A DNA stretch of 64,000 nt from Phoronis australis (taxonomy: Eukaryota > Phoronida > Phoronidae): NCBI GenBank assembly GCA_002633005.1, contig NMRA01000504.1:89571-153570 (forward strand), given 5' to 3'. Under the pieces are notes generated by a model. It was not told the DNA's origin, did not search any database, and saw nothing but the letters and a program-made list of their open reading frames with translations. Shown here in pieces: positions 58,047 through 64,000 of this stretch (the first letter of the stretch is position 1; every line of letters starts with the position of its first letter). Made by a program: the position numbers and the translations under genes.

Positions 58047-60726
58047 TAAGGCAACAATTACAGTCTGATATGCTCTAATTACAATCAGTTATGTTGAAAC
58101 AGCTTTGCATAGAACAGAGACGGTGTGTACAGAACCTGGAGTTAAGAAAATATTCACATCTGACGGCCCTCTATATTCAACACGTATATTTATCACTGCT
58201 ACAAACACAATTAACACAGAACAAAATGTACACAATGGAAAAGCCTTGCTGTAAACGAGTTAAATAAACTAGATAAAAACGGACTCTAATTCTACCAGTC
58301 ATGATGCACGTGCCTGCAACAAGCTTAGCATGCCGTAAAGCAATCTCCATGTTTATGCATTGTTTAAAATAAAACATCTACGTTTATCGACTACAACACA
58401 ATGCACAGACAAGAGTCAGATAAAACAATACAAAAATAGTCCCTCCTCCTGTAGAAATAGTCCCATCCCAAAATATACGTCCGCCTTTACGTAAAATAAA
58501 CAACCAAGAAATCGTTCTACATTCAAAGCGTTTCTGTACAGCTCGTGGTCAGGTGGCGACTCCTTGAGTTCATTTACACATTCACGTTGATGTTAGTCAC
58601 CTGAAAGCACACGTAAACACAAGGCTACTGCAGATTGAAGAGAACATTCAGTGAAACAAATGCCCAAGAAGCAAGCACATAATGGATTTTTGACTTTTGA
58701 CGACAAAAATATTCCAAAGGCGCATCATGAAATTTAGCTCATAGACCAGAAACAGTTAACTTAAAGCTTTTCCCATAATTTAACATTTCAGATTCACTGG
58801 CCAATCACTTTATAGTGGTGGCCATTTTGTTCATTTATTCCCAAAAAACCAGCTTTTCACTTGCGTGGTGTCACTTAAAAAAACTGGCCTTACATGATGC
58901 ACTCCTGAGTTCACCCTTAAATGCACAGTTTGGTGACTAGATTTTAAATACTTCATGAGTTTTACTATCAACACCCCTTTCATGAAGAGCCCATCAACAG
59001 GTCAGATGGCATCGATGACCCCTTCTACCACCTGGCTGGGTGGAGGAGACAGGGGGTACTCCTAAGGCAACGGCCAGTTTCTCGAAATTCTCACTGCTGT
59101 ACAGGTGAATGATGTGCCACTAGTCATCCAAACAGATAAACTTCCTCTTTTTTAAATAAAACAAATTTCAATTAAAGAAGGAAACCATGGCAACACTGTA
59201 ACTGTAATTTGGACATGAATTTCAAATAAGAAAACAGAAATAGAAGTAATCCGAGCTTGGAGATGGCATGCCACTTCACAAAAACAGAAAAGCAACAGTT
59301 CCATGCAATCTTCTTGAATCAACACATCACTGAGGGGATGGAACTCGTATGGATGAACGAACCAACCTCCTAAACCATGCCTTTGTAAAGCAAATACCCC
59401 AAGACAAGAACAACTTAACTTTGTTCCAAGAGAAACCCAATCATTTCGCAATAAAAATATGGAGAATTTGCCACAAAACGGGGAAAAGTTTAATAAAAGT
59501 TAAACCACCAATCACATTACAACAAAAATAAGTGCGTACCAATGAGTAAACCAAATTTCAAACAAACAACAGCAAAACAATTACAAAATAAACACGATCT
59601 ATTACTATTGTATATCACAAGTTTGTATGAAACATTGGAAAAATTAATAGGTGTGGTTCATTAGGTAGTAATATTTCAAGAATTAAGCTGCGTCAAAATA
59701 CTGGGCTGTAGTGTGCCCAGGCACAATGGGGTGACAACAAAGAGGGCCCGCAACTCAGATGGAGCTGGGGAAATGACAACACCTAACACATATTTCAATC
59801 CAGTAAGAAAATGTTACACAAGTGAGTGGCATTGCTGGCATTCTGGGATTGTTTCTTGGACATGGAGAACAACTTGGGATAAAACATTAGGACGGCATTG
59901 GAGAACTAAAAATGTTGACAGAATCGAAAATCGTTGGCATGCCAATGTCTGATAAGTTATTGACTAAGACATTAGCACTGCCTCGGCCAGATTCTGGGTT
60001 CAAAAGGTCACAGGTCACAGAGGGTAAACAAAACTAACACAGTGATCAGCGCATGCGTACTACCTCATCCAAGAAGCTGCGAGAAATGAAAGCAGGAAAG
60101 AATAGTTAAGACACGCCATAAATCGCGGTTTTCCGACGGCACAAGATGCTGAATACACTGGTGGCAAAATGCATACAGTCAATAACATCACATAGAATGT
60201 GAAGCAACAGTAATTGTAGCTGTGACAATAAAATATTTTCTTTTAAAACAAAATGCATGGTAAACTCTACATGAAGTGTCCAGCTTTCTAAAGCAGGGCA
60301 CCCTCAGTTGTAAATGCGACACTTCAGTCAACAACTCCAAATTGACAAAGACAGTTCCAATGTAACTGGGTACGCAAAGGATGCAACTTAACTCAATTAA
60401 TTTTGCTGCAAAAAACGCACAAGGGTGCGTTATTTGAAAAATGGTCGTATTATAAATTGAACTGAAAAGTATGATAAAAACCCCACTTGCAACTGGAGCC
60501 GCTGACAGTATATTTCCAAAAAAATCATCTTGTCCAATTTTGTCAAGTTTTGTCAAACATTTGGAATAAAATAAATTATAACGATTCTTGAAAGAACTAG
60601 TTAAAAAATTCGCTACAAAAGTTCATATTTTTTCAGTGAGTTGACAATCGTCATTCTTGGAACACTACCCTAGCAGCAGTTACATTAGAAAAAGTTCCAC
60701 AAGCAACAGTTTTCCTAGCAGTCAAT
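58041..60726 (-). other. Putative 3' untranslated region of the MAGUK gene
   Basis: This 2.7 kb between the MAGUK stop and the AATAAA at 58,046-58,041 has no recognised gene. A nearer minus-strand AATAAA exists around 58,839, so the UTR could be shorter. The open frames on either strand have no recognisable family. Confidence 0.4.
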
Positions 60727-60903
60727 TTAGTTTACCCAGTTAGCAGGCACCCAGGTGGCCTCTTTGCCGAGCCCTTCGCTGATCTTTGTCAACTCCTCAC
60801 GTGTCTTGTCGAAATCACTGTTGGTGATACTAGCGTCAAAATAGTGGCCGAACGTTCGCTCGATCCGCAAGCTTTCGTCATAAAGCCGACGGAAATCCTT
60901 GTC
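60727..60903 (-). CDS. MPP2/PALS2-like: MAGUK terminal coding exon (end of GK domain)
   Basis: A 177 bp exon including TAA at 60,729-60,727, phase 0 in. It encodes [20 protein letters not shown] and the end WVPANWVN, matching DESSRIQRGYGHYFDL and WVPVSWVY in vertebrate MPP2. Confidence 0.94.
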   Translation of the reverse strand, partial: DKDFRRLYDESLRIERTFGHYFDASITNSDFDKTREELTKISEGLGKEATWVPANWVN

Positions 60904-63407
60904 CTACAAGGAACAAAATACGTTTGAGAAGACTCAACTTAGCGATTACTTACATTCCACAAACTGAACACACTGGTTAAGGCAGAGCTGGTCAAGTATA
61001 TAATACTCAAGTACGAGGACAATAGTTTCTCTAGTTGGTCAAAACTTACTGTCTTGTCAACAGTGTCTACGCCCCTGTTTTTGCCCTCTTCATGCAATTT
61101 CTTCAATGTGTCCAAGCTGGCAGCACCAATAAAGACGGTGTAGGGCATGAACTCAGCGGTTCTCAGCTGCTTCATCGCCTACAAAAGCAGGAACAGACAG
61201 TTCTAAGAAAATCACGCTGGACTTTGTCCTGTTAGCATTTATCATATTTAACCACTTTTGACTGTGTCGAAATGTATTTTGTTCCTGTCCATTGACAAAT
61301 GCCGACTGCAGCAAGATCAATTGTGTAAAATGTCGATCAGTTAAGAAACTGATAAATGTGAAAGTAGTGCTTATACAGTGATATGGCAATGGTCAATTCC
61401 TAAGACCTAGCTAAATGTACTGTGTGAGGAATTAATGAATAGACAAAAAAGTTAGAAACTTGTATAACGTGTTACTTAACGTTAATCACAACAAAATCTG
61501 CACAAGCAAAAACAGATGATGAATGAAAGCAGCATTTACCTGCAGCGAGTTTGTGAGAGATCTATTAAATAAAGACAACAGATAACTAGTACAAAGCTTC
61601 ATTCGCAATAACTAATAAAATCCAACGGTCACATAAAAAGAGTCTAATAGTCCAAGAGTTAAACCAGCCTCTTAATTTGCTGCTATTATTGGTATCACTT
61701 GTTCTTTTTTCTAAATTCTCGCAGCTCCATAACCTAAAGATCACCTCTTCTAACAGTCCCAGCTCAGTATGTCCTAATGACAACAATCAATCACTCCATG
61801 CTCCCTCGCCATGCAACTCCCACCTCAGTATCCCAGCCACAACACTCCCCCCCAAGTTTCATACTGCAGAGACCCTCACATCCTTACAACGTCAACCCAA
61901 ATCAGACAACCCCTCAACTCCTCCTACAATTACACAACCTGGTCCTTACCCCACCTCCTTCACATCATGACTCCTCCCCCTGTCACTCACCTGTGTATTG
62001 ACATCCAATACTGCCACCTTGTCTGCCTTCAACATGTCTCTCACCGTGTCCAGCTTGGTGCCATAGAAGTTGCCACCATACTCTCCATGTTCGAGATACT
62101 TGCCAGCCTTGATGTCTGCCTCCATTTGTGACCTGTCACAGAAGTAGTAGTACTTCCCCTCCTCTTCACCCTCACGAGCGGCTCGCGATGTGCCTGACCA
62201 AGTGATTGACAGGTGTCACTTATACAAACCATTACACTTTTGCCCAATAGGATGATGACACCAGTTGAAGAATTGCTGAAGGCATTCCGCAAAAGCTAAT
62301 CCACAGGATGTCATCAATGGATATTTCATTCAACTCAGTACGATTCGAACATCTTAATTCAGTTTGCAAACATAAACTTTGAGTTGAGCAGATAATGAAA
62401 TTGACTGAACTGTTGAAAGGGGATAATCAAAGCCACTAGCGTGGAAAAAAATCTACAGATAGATCAATTAATTCATCAAAAGTCGTGCACTTGGCTGAAT
62501 TTCGCAACATGTCTACACAATGTTCAACTACTGACAGTAAACTGTTGGTGGTATCTAGTAACCCAGATGAGGTCACAGGTTAGATATGCACAGAGGTTAA
62601 ACCATTTTATTTGCTGAAAGGCCCCCGTCTCAAAGTCCAAAGACTCCTCAACAGGTGACAATGCTTGGATTCCATGGTAGAAATAGGCAAGTTCTGCAGT
62701 AGCCAAAATTCCAAAGCAGTAAAAGACAATAAAATATTGTTGACTAAAACAGTTTCCAATAAAATATTGCATAAATAATAGGGAAAAAACGACACAACAT
62801 GTGTTGTGAATGTCATACTCCAATAAATGCGGATGTTGGTGCCAGAATCCTAAGAACCCAATGACCACAGCCTTTCACACCAGGATTTACAATACACGTG
62901 CGGGATCACTAAAGTTCCATTCACACCACTTACTAAACTTCAACCTTCGGAGAAAGAATTTTTGCTAACACCATTAACCAACAACTTACAGCGGACAACT
63001 CCAGCATACTTGTCTGGCTCGTTCTCAATCATTTTATTTTTTAGACTCCTCCTACCAACACCTTGGGCACCGATGAGAACAAGAGCCTGGCGTCTGACAC
63101 CGGCTGGTAACTTAGCAACTTCCTCATAAGTGACAATTTCTCCTGCTTCATTTTCTGAAAAAGAAAGGTGCAAAATTAGCAAACCCAACAAAAAACAAAT
63201 AAACGTAATCAATTATAGCATGGTTTTTCTTTAAAACTGCAACACAAGATAACCAAGGTGATTTCCGTTTTGACAATAGAGCACTTACCTTCTACCAAAT
63301 GATCAGAACATTATATCGTAAACTGAGAAGAGTGCAGGTCAACTTACGATTTGCATTTTTGGCCACCTTGTAAGTTCCCTTCTTTTTCCTGGCCCAGCCA
63401 CACAGCA
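60727..63407 (-). CDS. MPP2/PALS2-like: MAGUK of the MPP2/PALS2 (MPP6) group, 3' part of gene
   Basis: Membrane-associated guanylate-kinase scaffolds of this group organise cell-junction and polarity complexes through L27, PDZ, SH3 and GK domains. Five exons are present, read from high to low coordinates: 63407-63348, 63154-62990, 62193-61991, 61178-61050, 60903-60727. All splice sites are GT-AG and all phases agree. They encode the SH3-GK hinge ([14 protein letters not shown]), and a full GK domain with [19 protein letters not shown], a string nearly identical to vertebrate MPP2 and MPP6 and distinct from other p55-type MAGUKs. As in other MAGUKs, the nucleotide-binding loop is degenerate (VGRRS for GKS), so it is probably a protein-binding, not enzymatic, fold. 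The protein ends in WVPANWVN and a TAA stop. L27, PDZ and SH3 exons lie past the window end. Confidence 0.92.
61050..61178 (-). CDS. MPP2/PALS2-like: MAGUK exon: GK domain
   Basis: A 129 bp exon, phase 0 at both ends, with acceptor CTTTTGTAG and donor GTAAGT. It encodes [18 protein letters not shown], matching LRTAEFVPYVVFIEA in vertebrates, then a helix ([12 protein letters not shown]). Confidence 0.94.
61680..61985. other. C-rich low-complexity stretch in a MAGUK intron
   Basis: The plus strand is strikingly C-rich and G-poor (runs such as CACAACACTCCCCCCCAAG), giving several chance open frames rich in Pro, Ser and Thr. On the transcribed strand it is purine-rich. It lies just downstream of the donor of the exon at 61,991-62,193. 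Confidence 0.6.
61991..62193 (-). CDS. MPP2/PALS2-like: MAGUK exon: GK domain, GMP-binding-like region
   Basis: A 203 bp exon, phase 1 in, phase 0 out. It encodes [19 protein letters not shown], then [20 protein letters not shown], and VAVLDVNTQ. The TSR...E...G and LEHGEY-x-GNxYGT motifs are those of the GK GMP-binding region. Confidence 0.94.
62990..63154 (-). CDS. MPP2/PALS2-like: MAGUK exon: start of GK domain
   Basis: A 165 bp exon, phase 1 at both ends, acceptor CTTTCTTTTTCAG. It encodes [17 protein letters not shown] and [19 protein letters not shown], then PDKYAGVVR, completing a Cys codon across the next junction (R-C-TSR). Confidence 0.95.
63348..63407 (-). CDS. MPP2/PALS2-like: MAGUK exon: SH3-GK hinge
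   Basis: A 60 bp exon, phase 1 at both ends, donor GTAAGT. It encodes [19 protein letters not shown], the basic hinge found after the SH3 core. The acceptor (TGAAACAG) is pyrimidine-poor, so the 5' edge is less certain than the others. Confidence 0.8.
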
Positions 63408-64000
63408 CTGTTTCAAGTACATGCAAAGATAGCATTAGTGTCATTTCTGCGCACATAATCCAGTTCTTCTATGCTGACCAAGGAGTTTCAGATAATAATA
63501 ATAATAAACTAGACAGACTTCAACACAATTCTGTCAGTCTGTCAAACTTGGACGAACTTTTTGCCACATGTATCTGACAACTGGGAAAAACAGTTGTTGC
63601 AATAAAATAGCACCACTGTCAAACTATCGTCAGAGTTCAAAGTGACATCATAGCGCCTAGACACTTACTGATTACTTGTGGATGCCCTTGCAAGGCAAGT
63701 TGTTATGATTCTGACAAAGTGGACAGAGCCACACCTGTTGAGTTTGTCGAAAATTTGAGGGAATTGAAAAGTGTTCTACTCAAAGAGAAATAGACAAGAT
63801 TTTGTACGTCGATTTTTGACCTGTCCAGTTTATTTGGAAAACTACTGTATGATGTGACAGGCTAAAACTCGGTATTTTAGCCAAATTTTTGAAGAAACGT
63901 GAGCCTTGGAAGCAAAGACAATCAAATTACCTTAATAAGTTGAGATAATTCTGTGCCTCTTAAGAGAGCGTGTTCAACAAAAGGAGCAAATAATTAGAAC
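63408..64000. other. MAGUK intron running off the window, with a dispersed repeat copy
   Basis: No exon is recognised. At 63,505-63,560 lies a copy of the TAAACTAGACAGA dispersed repeat, preceded by a short (AAT)n tract near 63,495. Confidence 0.55.

Noticed and set aside
61677-62131. Three overlapping Pro/Ser/Thr-rich plus-strand frames near 61.7-62.1 kb
   Set aside because: C-rich low-complexity intron sequence; the last part is antisense to the MAGUK exon at 61,991-62,193.
1-64000. tRNA genes, rRNA and CRISPR arrays
   Set aside because: I looked for B-box-like GGTTCGAATCC or GGTTCAAATCC words and found only isolated partial matches without a matching A box or cloverleaf. The tandem arrays present lack spacer-repeat alternation. 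A dedicated scan would be needed to exclude diverged tRNAs.

Overview
This is eukaryotic genomic DNA from an animal, AT-rich, with introns of roughly 0.3 to 8 kb, GT-AG splice sites, many minisatellites and cut-and-paste transposon relics. The protein families (alsin, a p55-type MAGUK, an alpha-arrestin), their divergence from the vertebrate forms and the repeat content suggest a marine invertebrate, but I cannot name the taxon. Two isolated N bases (14,385 and 20,130) point to a draft assembly.

Layout. 1-2,258: intergenic, with a three-copy diverged tandem repeat. 2,263-4,767: a 2.5 kb non-autonomous DNA transposon with terminal inverted repeats and subterminal GGTTAAGCGCCCA-type repeats. 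4,772-9,690: no recognisable gene. 9,691-11,064 (minus): the main coding exon of an arrestin-domain (alpha-arrestin) protein. 11,065-15,543: no recognised gene, with a diverged ~300 bp repeat cluster at 13.8-15.3 kb. 15,702-56,238 (plus): an alsin (ALS2) gene, 29 exons with splice phases reconstructed here, lacking only a secure N-terminal exon. 58.04-63.4 kb (minus): the 3' part of a MAGUK of the MPP2/PALS2 (MPP6) group, five exons covering the hinge and guanylate-kinase domain; its L27, PDZ and SH3 exons lie beyond the window. The alsin and MAGUK genes converge tail to tail, with candidate poly(A) signals about 30 bp apart near 58.03 kb.

Alsin is an endosomal guanine-nucleotide exchange factor: an RCC1-like propeller, a DH/PH module (Rac side), MORN repeats and a C-terminal VPS9 domain (Rab5 side). 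All are found in order. One splice-phase conflict, between the exons ending at 25,929 and starting at 27,588, implies an unrecognised exon whose length leaves remainder 1 on division by 3. A 94 bp candidate at 26,031-26,124 fits the phase but has no recognisable homology.

I found no operon-like or clearly new multi-gene system. The most interesting unexplained structures are: a 19-bp minisatellite just inside the alsin intron at 27,771, whose unit carries ACTTAC, the complement of the adjacent GTAAGT splice donor and a match to the U1 snRNA 5' end; a tandem triplication of the splice acceptor before the exon at 24,323; and a 338 bp near-identical duplication flanking a GC-rich, palindrome-rich island at 20,131-20,340.
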